Below, one piece after another: positions 1 through 11,299 of a DNA stretch of 64,000 nucleotides. Each line of letters opens with the position of its first letter. Position 1 is the stretch's first letter. Source of the stretch: Micromussa lordhowensis. Lineage: Eukaryota; Cnidaria; Anthozoa; Scleractinia; Lobophylliidae. The notes beneath the pieces are model-generated. The model saw nothing but the letters and a program-made list of their open reading frames with translations. It did not search any database and had not been told where the DNA came from. The stretch is from contig CAXHUQ010000754.1 in assembly GCA_964020085.1 (NCBI GenBank), positions 196,501 through 260,500 of the forward strand, in the 5' to 3' direction. The translations under genes and the position numbers were made by a program.

Positions 1-2898
1 TGGGGGTCCCCTTGGCAAATTTGACATAGCTCGGTTTCACGGGCACTTTGGGAGGCACGGTTTGCAGCAAAATGTTCTGCTAGGTTGGCACTTTAAGGAA
101 ATTTTAGTTAGGACATGATGGCATTGGCGCTAGGGTGTTCCTTCTGGCCTTCTTTTTGCAGTAGTTTTCCCTGGTCCCAACTTTGCAGAATTTCAGAAAA
201 CGCGCGCTGGGGGCTCCCTTGGCAAATTTCTCATAGCTCGGCTTCACAAGCACTTTAAGAGGCGCGGTTTGCAGCAAAATGTTTTGCTAGGTTGGCACTT
301 TAAGGAAATTTTAGTTACGACATGATCGCATTGGCGCCAGCGTGTTTTTTCTGGCCTTCTTTTTGCAGGAGTTTCCCCTGGTCCCAACTTTGCAGAATTT
401 CAGAAAACGCGCGCTGGGGGTCCCCTTGGCAAATTTGACATAGCCCGGCTTCGCGGGCACTTTAAGAGGCGCGGTTTCCAGCAAAATGTTCTCCTAGGTT
501 GGCACTTGAAGGAAATCCTAGTTAGGACATGATCGCATTGGCGCCAGGGTGTTTTTTCTGGCCTTCTTTTTGCAGGAGTTTCCCCTGGTCCCACTTTGCA
601 GAATTTCAGAAAACGCGCGCTGGGGGTCCCCTTGGCAAATTTCACATAGCTCGGCTTCACGGGCACTTTGGGAGGCGCAGTTTGCAGCAAAATGTTCTGC
701 TAGGTTGGCACTTGAAGGAAATCGTATTTAAGACCTGATGGCATTGGCGCCAGGGTGTTTTTTCTGGCCTTATTTTTGCAGGAGTTTCCCCTGGTCCCAA
801 CTTTCAAGAATTTCAGAAAACGCGCGCTGGGGGTCCCCTTGGCAAATTTGACATAGCTCGGCTTCACGGGCACATTGGGAGGCGCGGTTTGCAGCAAAAT
901 GTTTTGCTAGGTTGGCACTTCAAGGAAATCCTAGTTAGGACATGATGGCATTGGCGCCAGGGTGTTTTTATTGGCCTTCTTTTTGCAGTAGTTTTCCCTG
1001 GTCCCAACTTTGCAGAATTTCAGAAAACGCGCGCTGGGGGTCCCCTTGGCAAATTTGACATAGCTCGGCTTCACGGGAACTTTGGGAGGCGCGGTTTGCA
1101 GCAAAATGTTCTGCTACGTTGGCACTTCAAGGAAATTGAAGTTAGGACATGATGGCATTGGCGCCAAAGTGCTTTTTCTGGCCTTCTTTTTGCAGGAGTT
1201 TTCCATGGTCCCAACTTTGCAGAATTTCAGAAAACGCGCGCTGGGGGTCCCCTTGGCAAATTTGACATAGCTCGGCTTCACGGGAACTTTAAGAGGCGCG
1301 ATTTGCAGCAAAATGTTCTGCCAGGCTAGCACTTTAAGGAAATTTTAGTTAGAACATGATGGCATTGGCGCCAGGGTGTTTTTTCTGGCCCTATTTTTGC
1401 AGGAGTTTCCCCTGGTCCCAACTTTCAAGAATTTCAGAAAACGCGCGCTGGGGGTCCCCTTGGACAATTTCACATAGCTCGGCTTCACGGGCACTTTGGG
1501 AGGCGCAGTTTGCAGCAAAATGTTCTGCTAGGTTGGCACTTGAAGGAAATCGTATTTAAGACATGATGGCATTGGCGCCAGGGTGTTTTTTCTGGCCTTA
1601 TTTTTGCAGGAGTTTCCCCTGGTCCCAACTTTCAAGAATTTCAGAAAACGCGCGCTGGGGGTCCCCTTGGCAAATTTGACATAGCTCGGCTTCACGGGCA
1701 CATTGGGAGGCGCGGTTTGCAGTAAAATGTTTTGCTAGGTTGGCACTTCAGGGAAATTCTAGTTAGGACATGATGGCATTGGCGCCAGGGTGTTTTTATT
1801 GGCCTTCTTTTTGCAGTAGTTTTCCCTGGTCCCAACTTTGCAGAATTTCAGAAAACGCGCGCTGGGGGTCCCCTTGGTAAATTTGACATAGCTCGGCTTC
1901 ACGGGAACTTTGGGAGGCGCGGTTTGCAGCAAAATGTTCTGCTAGGTTGGCACTTCAAGGAAATTGAAGTTAGGACATGATGGCATTGGCGCCAAAGTGC
2001 TTTTTCTGGCCTTCTTTTTGCAGGAGTTTTCCATGGTCCCAACTTTGCAGAATTTCAGAAAACGCGCGCTGGGGGTCCCCTTGGCAAATTTGACATAGCT
2101 CGGCTTCACGGGAACTTTAAGAGGCGCGATTTGCAGCAAAATGTTCTGCCAGGCTAGCACTTTAAGGAAATTTTAGTTAGAACATGATGGCATTGGCGCC
2201 AGGGTGTTTTTTCTGGCCCTATTTTTGCAGGAGTTTCCCCTGGTCCCAACTTTCAAGAATTTCAGAAAACGCGCGCTGGGGGTCCCCTTGGCAAATTTGA
2301 CATAGCTCGGCTTCACGGGCACTTTAAGAGGCGCGGTTTGCAGCAAAATGTTCTGCTAGGTTGGCATTTCAAGGAAATCTTAGTTAGGACATGATGGCAT
2401 TGGCGCCAGCGTGTTTTTTTCTGGCCTTCTTTTTGCAGCAGTTTCCCCTGGTCCCAACTTTGCATAATTTCAGAAAACGCGCGCTGGGGGTCCCCTTGGC
2501 AAATTTAACATAGCTCGGCTTCACGGGCACTTTGGGAGGCGCGGTTTGCAGCAAAATGTTCTGCTAGGTTGACACTTTAAGGAAATGCTAGTTAGGATAT
2601 GATGGTAGTGGCGCCAGGGTGTTTTTTCCGGCCTTCTTTTTGCAGTAGTTTTCCATGGTCCCAAATTTGCAGAATTTTAGAAAACGCGCGCCGGGGGTCC
2701 CCTTGGCAAATTTGACATAGCTCGGCTTCACGGGCATTTTAAGAGGCGCGGTTTGCAGCAAAATGTTCTGCTAGGTTGGCACTTTAAGGAAATGCTAGTT
2801 AGGATATGATGGTAGTGGCGCCAGGGTGTTTTTTCCGGCCTTCTTTTTGCAGTAGTTTCCCCTGGTCCCAACTTTGCAGAATTTCAGAAAACGCCCGC
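1..2898 (+). repeat. 14-monomer higher-order unit, copy 1 (left end beyond window)
   Basis: Bases 1-2322 match 2899-5220 at a constant offset of 2,898 bp (14 x 207), and I saw no difference between the two over that stretch. Private marks carried by both include cgtatttaagacctg, the one-base-short gtcccactttgc near 588 and 3486, and ttggacaatttcac near 1460 and 4360. From 2323 the copy departs: bases 2262-2898 instead align at offset 28,400 with 30662-31298. The unit therefore looks like one higher-order repeat whose left limit lies outside the window. Confidence 0.9.
108..314 (+). repeat. First complete monomer, used as reference for the 207-bp unit
   Basis: Landmarks of the consensus unit, numbered 1-207 from ttaggacatg: an 8 bp palindrome TGGCGCCA at 18-25; a pyrimidine-rich tract at 30-50 ending in gcag at 51-54, which resembles a 3' splice acceptor; ccctggtcccaactttgcag at 62-81; CG-rich aaacgcgcgc at 91-100; the dyad GGGGTCCCC at 103-111; the palindrome CAAATTTG at 116-123; agctcggcttcacgggcac at 128-146; ggcgcggtttgcagcaaaa at 154-172, which holds the dyad TTTGCAGCAAA; and taggttggcactttaagg at 181-198. 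The pair at 203-204 and the pair at 4-5 are hypervariable between copies. The phase is my choice; a tandem array has no natural start. This first monomer differs slightly from the consensus (gcgctaggg, ttcctt). Confidence 0.93.
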
Positions 2899-5220
2899 TG
2901 GGGGTCCCCTTGGCAAATTTGACATAGCTCGGTTTCACGGGCACTTTGGGAGGCACGGTTTGCAGCAAAATGTTCTGCTAGGTTGGCACTTTAAGGAAAT
3001 TTTAGTTAGGACATGATGGCATTGGCGCTAGGGTGTTCCTTCTGGCCTTCTTTTTGCAGTAGTTTTCCCTGGTCCCAACTTTGCAGAATTTCAGAAAACG
3101 CGCGCTGGGGGCTCCCTTGGCAAATTTCTCATAGCTCGGCTTCACAAGCACTTTAAGAGGCGCGGTTTGCAGCAAAATGTTTTGCTAGGTTGGCACTTTA
3201 AGGAAATTTTAGTTACGACATGATCGCATTGGCGCCAGCGTGTTTTTTCTGGCCTTCTTTTTGCAGGAGTTTCCCCTGGTCCCAACTTTGCAGAATTTCA
3301 GAAAACGCGCGCTGGGGGTCCCCTTGGCAAATTTGACATAGCCCGGCTTCGCGGGCACTTTAAGAGGCGCGGTTTCCAGCAAAATGTTCTCCTAGGTTGG
3401 CACTTGAAGGAAATCCTAGTTAGGACATGATCGCATTGGCGCCAGGGTGTTTTTTCTGGCCTTCTTTTTGCAGGAGTTTCCCCTGGTCCCACTTTGCAGA
3501 ATTTCAGAAAACGCGCGCTGGGGGTCCCCTTGGCAAATTTCACATAGCTCGGCTTCACGGGCACTTTGGGAGGCGCAGTTTGCAGCAAAATGTTCTGCTA
3601 GGTTGGCACTTGAAGGAAATCGTATTTAAGACCTGATGGCATTGGCGCCAGGGTGTTTTTTCTGGCCTTATTTTTGCAGGAGTTTCCCCTGGTCCCAACT
3701 TTCAAGAATTTCAGAAAACGCGCGCTGGGGGTCCCCTTGGCAAATTTGACATAGCTCGGCTTCACGGGCACATTGGGAGGCGCGGTTTGCAGCAAAATGT
3801 TTTGCTAGGTTGGCACTTCAAGGAAATCCTAGTTAGGACATGATGGCATTGGCGCCAGGGTGTTTTTATTGGCCTTCTTTTTGCAGTAGTTTTCCCTGGT
3901 CCCAACTTTGCAGAATTTCAGAAAACGCGCGCTGGGGGTCCCCTTGGCAAATTTGACATAGCTCGGCTTCACGGGAACTTTGGGAGGCGCGGTTTGCAGC
4001 AAAATGTTCTGCTACGTTGGCACTTCAAGGAAATTGAAGTTAGGACATGATGGCATTGGCGCCAAAGTGCTTTTTCTGGCCTTCTTTTTGCAGGAGTTTT
4101 CCATGGTCCCAACTTTGCAGAATTTCAGAAAACGCGCGCTGGGGGTCCCCTTGGCAAATTTGACATAGCTCGGCTTCACGGGAACTTTAAGAGGCGCGAT
4201 TTGCAGCAAAATGTTCTGCCAGGCTAGCACTTTAAGGAAATTTTAGTTAGAACATGATGGCATTGGCGCCAGGGTGTTTTTTCTGGCCCTATTTTTGCAG
4301 GAGTTTCCCCTGGTCCCAACTTTCAAGAATTTCAGAAAACGCGCGCTGGGGGTCCCCTTGGACAATTTCACATAGCTCGGCTTCACGGGCACTTTGGGAG
4401 GCGCAGTTTGCAGCAAAATGTTCTGCTAGGTTGGCACTTGAAGGAAATCGTATTTAAGACATGATGGCATTGGCGCCAGGGTGTTTTTTCTGGCCTTATT
4501 TTTGCAGGAGTTTCCCCTGGTCCCAACTTTCAAGAATTTCAGAAAACGCGCGCTGGGGGTCCCCTTGGCAAATTTGACATAGCTCGGCTTCACGGGCACA
4601 TTGGGAGGCGCGGTTTGCAGTAAAATGTTTTGCTAGGTTGGCACTTCAGGGAAATTCTAGTTAGGACATGATGGCATTGGCGCCAGGGTGTTTTTATTGG
4701 CCTTCTTTTTGCAGTAGTTTTCCCTGGTCCCAACTTTGCAGAATTTCAGAAAACGCGCGCTGGGGGTCCCCTTGGTAAATTTGACATAGCTCGGCTTCAC
4801 GGGAACTTTGGGAGGCGCGGTTTGCAGCAAAATGTTCTGCTAGGTTGGCACTTCAAGGAAATTGAAGTTAGGACATGATGGCATTGGCGCCAAAGTGCTT
4901 TTTCTGGCCTTCTTTTTGCAGGAGTTTTCCATGGTCCCAACTTTGCAGAATTTCAGAAAACGCGCGCTGGGGGTCCCCTTGGCAAATTTGACATAGCTCG
5001 GCTTCACGGGAACTTTAAGAGGCGCGATTTGCAGCAAAATGTTCTGCCAGGCTAGCACTTTAAGGAAATTTTAGTTAGAACATGATGGCATTGGCGCCAG
5101 GGTGTTTTTTCTGGCCCTATTTTTGCAGGAGTTTCCCCTGGTCCCAACTTTCAAGAATTTCAGAAAACGCGCGCTGGGGGTCCCCTTGGCAAATTTGACA
5201 TAGCTCGGCTTCACGGGCAC
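2899..5220 (+). repeat. 14-monomer higher-order unit, copy 2
   Basis: This is the tandem partner of 1-2322, offset 2,898 bp, with no difference seen. Divergence begins at 5221, where copy 1 has actttaagag and this copy has acattgggag. The first 1.46 kb of this copy also aligns at offset 28,400 with 31299-32761, but that third copy carries scattered substitutions. Copies 1 and 2 are thus closer to each other than to the distant one, as expected for a recent local unequal exchange. Confidence 0.9.
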
Positions 5221-6156
5221 ATTGGGAGGCGCGGTTTGCAGCAAAATGTTTTGCTAGGTTGGCACTTCAAGGAAATTTTAGTTAGGACATGATGGCATTG
5301 GCGCCAGGGTGTTTTTTCTGGCCTTATTTTTGCAGGAGTTTCCCCTGGTCCCGACTTTCAAGAATTTCAGAAAACGCGCGCCGGGGGTCCCCTTGGCAAA
5401 TTTGACATAGCTCGGCTTCACGGGCACATTGGGAGGCGCGGTTTGCAGTAAAATGTTTTGCTAGGTTGGCACTTCAGGGAAATTCTAGTTAGGACATGAT
5501 GGCATTGGCGCCAGGGTGTTTTTATTGGCCTTCTTTTTGCAGTAGTTTTCCCTGGTCCCAACTTTGCAGAATTTCAGAAAACGCGCGCTGGGGGTCCCCT
5601 TGGTAAATTTGACATAGCTCGGCTTCACGGGAACTTTGGGAGGCGCGGTTTGCAGCAAAATGTTCTGCTAGGTTGGCACTTGAAGGAAATTCTAGTTAGG
5701 ACATGATGGCGTTGACGCCAGGGTGCTTTTTCTGGCCTTCTTTTTGCAGGAGTTTTCCATGGTCCCAACTTTGCAGAATTTCAGAAAACGCGCGCTGGGG
5801 GTCCCCTTGGCAAATTTGACATAGCTCGGCTTCACGGGCACTTTAAGAGGCGCGATTTGCAGCAAAAATTTGTGCCAGGCTAGCACTTTAAGGAAATTTT
5901 AGTTAGAACATGATGGCATTGGCGCAAGGGTGTTTTTTCTGGCCTTCTTTTTGCAGAAGTTTCCCCTGGTCCCAACTTTGCAGAATTTCAGAAAACGCGC
6001 GCTGGGGGTCCCCTTGGCAAATTTGACATAGCTCGGCTTCACGGGCACTTTAAGAGGCGCGGTTTGCAGCAAAATGTTCTGCTAGGTTGGCACTTTAAGG
6101 AAATTCTAGTCAGGACATGATGGCATTGGTGCCTGGGTAATTTTTATGGCCTTCTA
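5221..6156 (+). repeat. Satellite monomers continuing the left block
   Basis: About 4.5 ordinary monomers. They align with 32793-33935 in the distant copy. Around 5692-5886 both carry a monomer with gcaaaaatttgtgccagg in place of the usual aaaatgttctgctagg. At 6122 there is the marker form gcctgggtaatttttatgg, matched at 33901 (offset 27,779). No gene or non-satellite sequence is present. Confidence 0.85.
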
Positions 6157-7751
6157 TTTGCAGTAGTTTCCCCTGGTCCCAACTTTGCAGAATTTCAGAA
6201 AACGCGCGCTGGGGGTCCCCTTGGCAAATTTGACATAACTCGGCTTCACAAGCACTTTAAGAGGCGCGGTTTGCAGCAAAATGTTCTGCAAGATTGGCAC
6301 TTGAAGGAACTTTTACTTAAAACATGATGGCATTGGCGCCAGGGTGTTTTTTCTGGCCTTCTTTTTGCAGTAGTTTTCCCTGGTCCCAACTTTGTAGAAT
6401 TTCAGAAAACGCGCGCTGGGGGTCCCCTTGGCAAATTTGACATAGCTCGGCTTCACAAGCACTTTAAGAGGCGCTGTTTGCATCAAAATGTTTTGCTTGG
6501 CTGTCACTTTAAGGAAATATTAGTTAGGACATGATGGCATTGGCGCCAGGGTGTTTTTTCCGGCCTTCTTTTTGCAGTAGTTTTCCCTGGTCCCAACTTT
6601 GCAGAATTTCATAAAACGCGCGCTGGGGGTCCCCTTGGCAAATTTGACATAGCTTGGCTTCACGGGCACTTTAAGAGGCGCGGTTTGCAGCAAAATGTTC
6701 TGCTAGGTTCGCACTTTAAGGAAACTTTATTTAGGACATGATGGCATTGGCGCCAGGGTGTTTTTTCTGGCCTTCTTTTTGCAGGAGTTTACCCTGGTCC
6801 CAACTTTGCAGAATTTCAGAAAACGCGCGCTGGGGGTCCCCTTGGAAAATTTGACATAGCTCGGCTTCACGGGCACTTTTTGAGGTGCGGTTTGCAACAA
6901 ATGTTCTGCTAGGTTGGCACTTCAAGGAAATGGTAGTTGGGACATGATGGCGTTGGCGACAGGGTGTTTTTTCATGCCTTCTTTTTGCAGTAGTTTCCCC
7001 TGGTCCCAACTTTGCAGAATTTCAGAAAACGCGCGCTGGGGTCCCCTTGGCAAATTTGACATAGCTCGGCTTCACGGGCACTTTAAGAGGCACAGTTTGC
7101 AGCAAAATGTTCTACTAGGCTGGCACTTCAAGGAAATTTTAGTTAGGACATGATGGCATTGGCGCCAGGGTTTTTTTTTTCTGGCCTCCTTTTTGCAGGA
7201 GTTTGCCCTGGTCCCAACTTTGCAGAATTTCAGAAAACGAGCGCTGGGGGTCCCCTTGGAAAATTTGACATAGCTCGGCTTCACGGGCACTTTGGGAGGC
7301 GCGGCTTGCAGCAAAATGTGCTGATAGGTTGGCACTTTAAGGAAATCATAGTCAGAACATGATGGCATTGGCGCTAGGGTGTTTTTCCTGGCCTTCTTTT
7401 TGCAGGAGTTTCCCCTGGTCCCAACTTTGCAGAATTTCAGAAAACGCGCGCTGGGGGTCCTCTTGGCAAATTTGACATAGCTCGGCTTCACGGGCATTTC
7501 GGGAGGCGCGGTTTGCAGCAAAATGTTCTGCCAGGTTGGCACTTTAAGGAAATGTAAGTTAGGACATGCTGGCATTGGCGCCAGGGTGGTTATTTTGGCC
7601 TTGTTTTTGCATTAGTTTTCCCTGGTCCCAACTTTGCAGAATTTCAGAAAACGCGCGCTGGGGGTCTCCTTGGCAAATTTGACATAGCTCGGCTTCACGG
7701 GCACTTTGGGAGGCGCGGTTTGCAGCAAAATGTTTTGCTAGGTTGGCACTT
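6157..7751 (+). repeat. Shared cassette, copy 1 (about 7.7 monomers)
   Basis: This stretch aligns base for base at offset 31,920 with 38077-39671, with only a handful of substitutions seen (for example ttccggcc at 6557 against ttctggcc, and tcagaac at 7352 against tcaaaac). Private marks include acataactcggcttcacaag, gctgtttgcatcaaaatg, the deletion-bearing tttgcaacaaatgttc near 6891, and an unusual monomer from 7561 with ccagggtggttattttgg and gcattag where almost all copies have gcagtag or gcaggag. A third copy lies at 44681-45647. Confidence 0.9.
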
Positions 7752-9331
7752 GAAGGAAATCCTAGTTAGGACATGATTGCATTGGCGCCAGGGTGTTTTC
7801 TCTGGCCTTCGTTTTGCAGGAGTTTTCCCTGGTCCCAACATTGCAGAATTTCGGAAAACGCGCGCTGGGGGTCCCCTTGGCAAATTTGACATAGCTCGGC
7901 TTCACGGGCACTTTGGGAGGCGCGGTTTGCACCAAAATGTTCTGCTAGGTTGGCACTTTGAGGAAATTGTAGTTAGGACATGATGGCATTGGCGCGAGGG
8001 TGTTTTTTAAGGCCTTCTTTTTGCAGTAGTTTCCCCTGGTCCCAACTTTGCAGAATTTCAGAAAACGCGCGCTGGGGTCCCTTTGGCAAATTTGACATAG
8101 CTCGGCTTCACGGGCACTTTGGGAGGCGCGGTTTGCAGCAAAATGTTCTGCTAGGATAGCACTTTCAGGAAATCCTGGTTAGGACACGATGGCATTGGCA
8201 CCAGGGTGTTTTTTCTGGCCTTCTTTTTGCAGGAGTTTTCCCTGGTCCCAACTTTGTAAAATTTCAGAAACGCGCGCTGGGGGTCCCCTTGGCAAATTTG
8301 ACATAGCTCGGTATCACGGGCACTTTAAGAGGCGCGGTTTGCAGCAAAATGCTCTGCTAGGTTGGCACTTCAAGGAAATCCTAATTAGAACATGATGGCA
8401 TTGGCGCCAGGGTGTTTTTTCTTGCCTTCTTTTTGCAGGAGTTTCCCCTTGTCCCAACTTTGCAGAATTTCAGAAAACGCGCGCTGGGGGTCCCCTTGGA
8501 AAATTTGACATAGCTCGGCTTCACGGGCACTTTGGGAGGCGCGGTTTGCAGCAAAATGTTATGCTAGGTTGGCACTTTTAGGAAATCGTTGTTACGACAT
8601 GATGGCATTGGCGCCAGGGTGTTTTTTCTGGCCTTATTTTTGCAGTAGTTTTCCCTGGTCCCAAATTTGCAGAATTTCAGAAAACGCGCGCTGGGGGTCC
8701 CCTTGGAAAATTTGACATAGCTCGGCTTCACGAGCACTTTAAGAGGCGCGGTTTGCAGCAAAATGTTTTGCTAGGTTGGCACTTGAAGAAAATCCTAGTT
8801 AGGACATGATGGCATTGGCGCCAGGGTGTTTTTTTCTGGCCTTCTTTTTGCAGGAGTTACCCCTGGTCCCAACTTTGCAGAATTTCAGAAAACGCGCGCT
8901 GGGGGTCCCCTTGGCCAATTTGACATAGCTCGGCTTCACGGGCAGTTTGTTAGGCGCGGTTTGCAGCAAAATGTTCTGCTAGGTTGGCACTTTAAGAAAA
9001 TCTTAATAAGGACGTGATGGCATTGGCGCTAGGGTGCTTTTTCTGGCCTTCTTTTTGCAGGAGTTTTCCATGGTCCCAACTTTGCAGAATTTCAGAAAAC
9101 GCGCGCTGGGGGTCCCCTTGGCAAATTTGACATAGCTCGGCTTCACGGGCACTTTAAGAGGCGCGGTTTGCAGCAAAATGTTCTGCTAGGTTGGCACTTT
9201 AAGAAAATTTTAATAACGACATGATGGCATTCGCGCTAGGGTGCTTTTTCTGGCCTTCTTTTTGCAGGAGTTTTCCATGGTCCCAACTTTGCAGAATTTC
9301 AGAAAACGCGCGCTGGGGGTCCCCTTGGAAA
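7752..9331 (+). repeat. Satellite monomers without a close multi-monomer copy found here
   Basis: Ordinary 206-208 bp monomers carrying scattered single variants, such as aaggccttc near 8009, tatcacgggc near 8312 and ttaggcgcgg near 8949. Two adjacent monomers near 9000-9400 share ataaggac or ataacgac with gctagggtgctttttctgg and look like a local pair. I did not find a long near-identical partner elsewhere in the window. No gene is visible. Confidence 0.8.
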
Positions 9332-10189
9332 ATTTGACATAGCTCGGCTTCACGGGCACTTTAAGAGGCGCGGTTTGCAGCAAAATGTTCTGCTAGGTTG
9401 GCATTTCAAGGAAATCTTAGTTAAGACATGATGGCATTGGCGCCAGCGTGTTTTTTTCTGGCCTTCTTTTTGCAGGAGTTTTCCCTGGTCCCAACTTTGC
9501 AGAATTTCAGAAAACGCGCGCTGGGGGTCCCTTTGGCAAATTTGACATAGCTCGGCTTCACGGGCACTTTTTGAGGCGCGGTTTGCAACAAAATGTTCTG
9601 TTGGGTAAGCACTTCAAGGAAATCCTAGTTGTAACATGATGGAATTGGCGACAGGGTGTTTTTCCTGGCCTTCTTTTTCCAGGAGTTTTCCCTGGTCCCA
9701 ACTTTGCAGAATTTCAGAGAACGCGCGCTGGGGGTTCCCTTGGCAAATTTGACATAGCTCGGCTTCACGGGCACTTTAAGAAGTGCGGTTTGCAGCAAAA
9801 TGTTCTGCTAGGTTGGCACTTTAAGGAAATTTTAGTCAGGACATGATGGCATTGGTGCCAGGGTAATTTTTATGGCCTTCTATTTGCAGGAGTTTCCCAT
9901 GGTCCCAATTTTGCAGAATTTCAGAAAACGCGCGCTGGGGTCCCCTTGGTAAATTTGACATAGCTCGGCTTCACGGGAACTTTGGGAGGCGCGGTTTGCA
10001 GCAAAATGTTCTGCTAGGTTGGCACTTCAAGGAAATTTTAGTTAGGACATGATGGCATTGGCGCCAGGGTGTTTTTTCTGGCCTACTTTTTGCAGTAGTT
10101 TTCCCTGGTCCCAACTTTGCAGAATTTCAGAAAACGCGCGCTGGGGGTCCCCTTGGCAAATTTGACATAGCTCGGCTTCACGGGCACTT
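9332..10189 (+). repeat. Five-monomer tandem duplication, copy 1
   Basis: Aligns at offset 1,034 bp (5 monomers less one base) with 10366-11223. The block holds the distinctive series ggtccctttggc, ctttttgaggcgcgg, tttgcaacaaaatgttctg, ttgggtaagcac, then a monomer with ggtgccagggtaattttt and ggccttctatttgcagg, then one with the shortened gctggggtcccc. Divergence from copy 2 starts at 10190, gggagg against aagagg. Confidence 0.88.
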
Positions 10190-10365
10190 TGGGAGGCGCG
10201 GTTTGCAGCAAAATGTTGTGCTGGTTGGCACTTCAAGGAAATCCCAGTTAGGACATGATGGCATTGGCGCCAGGGTGTTTTTTCTGGCCTTCTTTTTGCA
10301 GTAGTTTTCCCTGGTCCCAGCTTTGCAGAATTTCAGCAAACGCGCGCTGGGGGTCCCCTTGGCAA

Positions 10366-11223
10366 ATTTGACATAGCTCGGCTTCACGGGCACTTTAAGA
10401 GGCGCGGTTTGCAGCAAAATGTTCTGCTAGGTTGGCATTTCAAGGAAATCTTAGTTAGGACATGATGGCATTGGCGCCAGCGTGTTTTTTTCTGGCCTTC
10501 TTTTTGCAGGAGTTTTCCCTGGTCCCAACTTTGCAGAATTTCAGAAAACGCGCGCTGGGGGTCCCTTTGGCAAATTTGACATAGCTCGGCTTCACGGGCA
10601 CTTTTTGAGGCGCGGTTTGCAACAAAATGTTCTGTTGGGTAAGCACTTCAAGGAAATCCTAGTTGTAACATGATGGAATTGGCGACAGGGTGTTTTTCCT
10701 GGCCTTCTTTTTCCAGGAGTTTTCCCTGGTCCCAACTTTGCAGAATTTCAGAGAACGCGCGCTGGGAGTTCCCTTGGCAAATTTGACATAGCTCGGCTTC
10801 ACGGGCACTTTAAGAAGTGCGGTTTGTAGCAAAATGTTCTGCTAGGTTGGCACTTTAAGGAAATTTTAGTCAGGACATGATGGCATTGGTGCCAGGGTAA
10901 TTTTTATGGCCTTCTATTTGCAGGAGTTTCCCATGGTCCCAATTTTGCAGAATTTCAGAAAACGCGCGCTGGGGTCCCCTTGGTAAATTTGACATAGCTC
11001 GGCTTCACGGGAACTTTGGGAGGCGCGGTTTGCAGCAAAATGTTCTGCTAGGTTGGCACTTCAAGGAAATTTTAGTTAGGACATGATGGCATTGGCGCCA
11101 GGGTGTTTTTTCTGGCCTACTTTTTGCAGTAGTTTTCCCTGGTCCCAACTTTGCAGAATTTCAGAAAACGCGCGCTGGGGGTCCCCTTGGCAAATTTGAC
11201 ATAGCTCGGCTTCACGGGCACTT
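10366..11223 (+). repeat. Five-monomer tandem duplication, copy 2
   Basis: Partner of 9332-10189 at offset 1,034 bp. Small differences are visible, for example gctgggagttcc near 10760 where copy 1 has gctgggggttcc, and tttgtagcaaaatg near 10824 where copy 1 has tttgcagcaaaatg. Confidence 0.88.
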
Positions 11224-11299
11224 TAAGAGGCGCGGTTTGCAGCAAAATGTTTTGCTAGGTTAGCACTTCAAGGAAGTCTTAGTTCAGACATGATGGCAT

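Noticed and set aside
529..738. Plus-strand frames of 60-87 codons repeated throughout
   Set aside because: Each is one monomer read in the frame that ends at acatgatgg. Recurring at 207 bp steps on both strands is a property of the repeat, not a gene family.
7552..7562. 5' splice donor-like atgtaagtt paired with the acceptor tract
   Set aside because: The form occurs only where the hypervariable pair makes it (7552, 39472, 45448, all copies of one cassette). It is better read as variation at that site than as an intron boundary.
7072..7575. 167-codon minus-strand open frame as a real gene
   Set aside because: It spans more than two satellite monomers and reads the same repeated peptide. 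It exists because the usual stop in ctaggttgg is changed in a few monomers. There is no start context, no domain and no frame conservation beyond the repeat.
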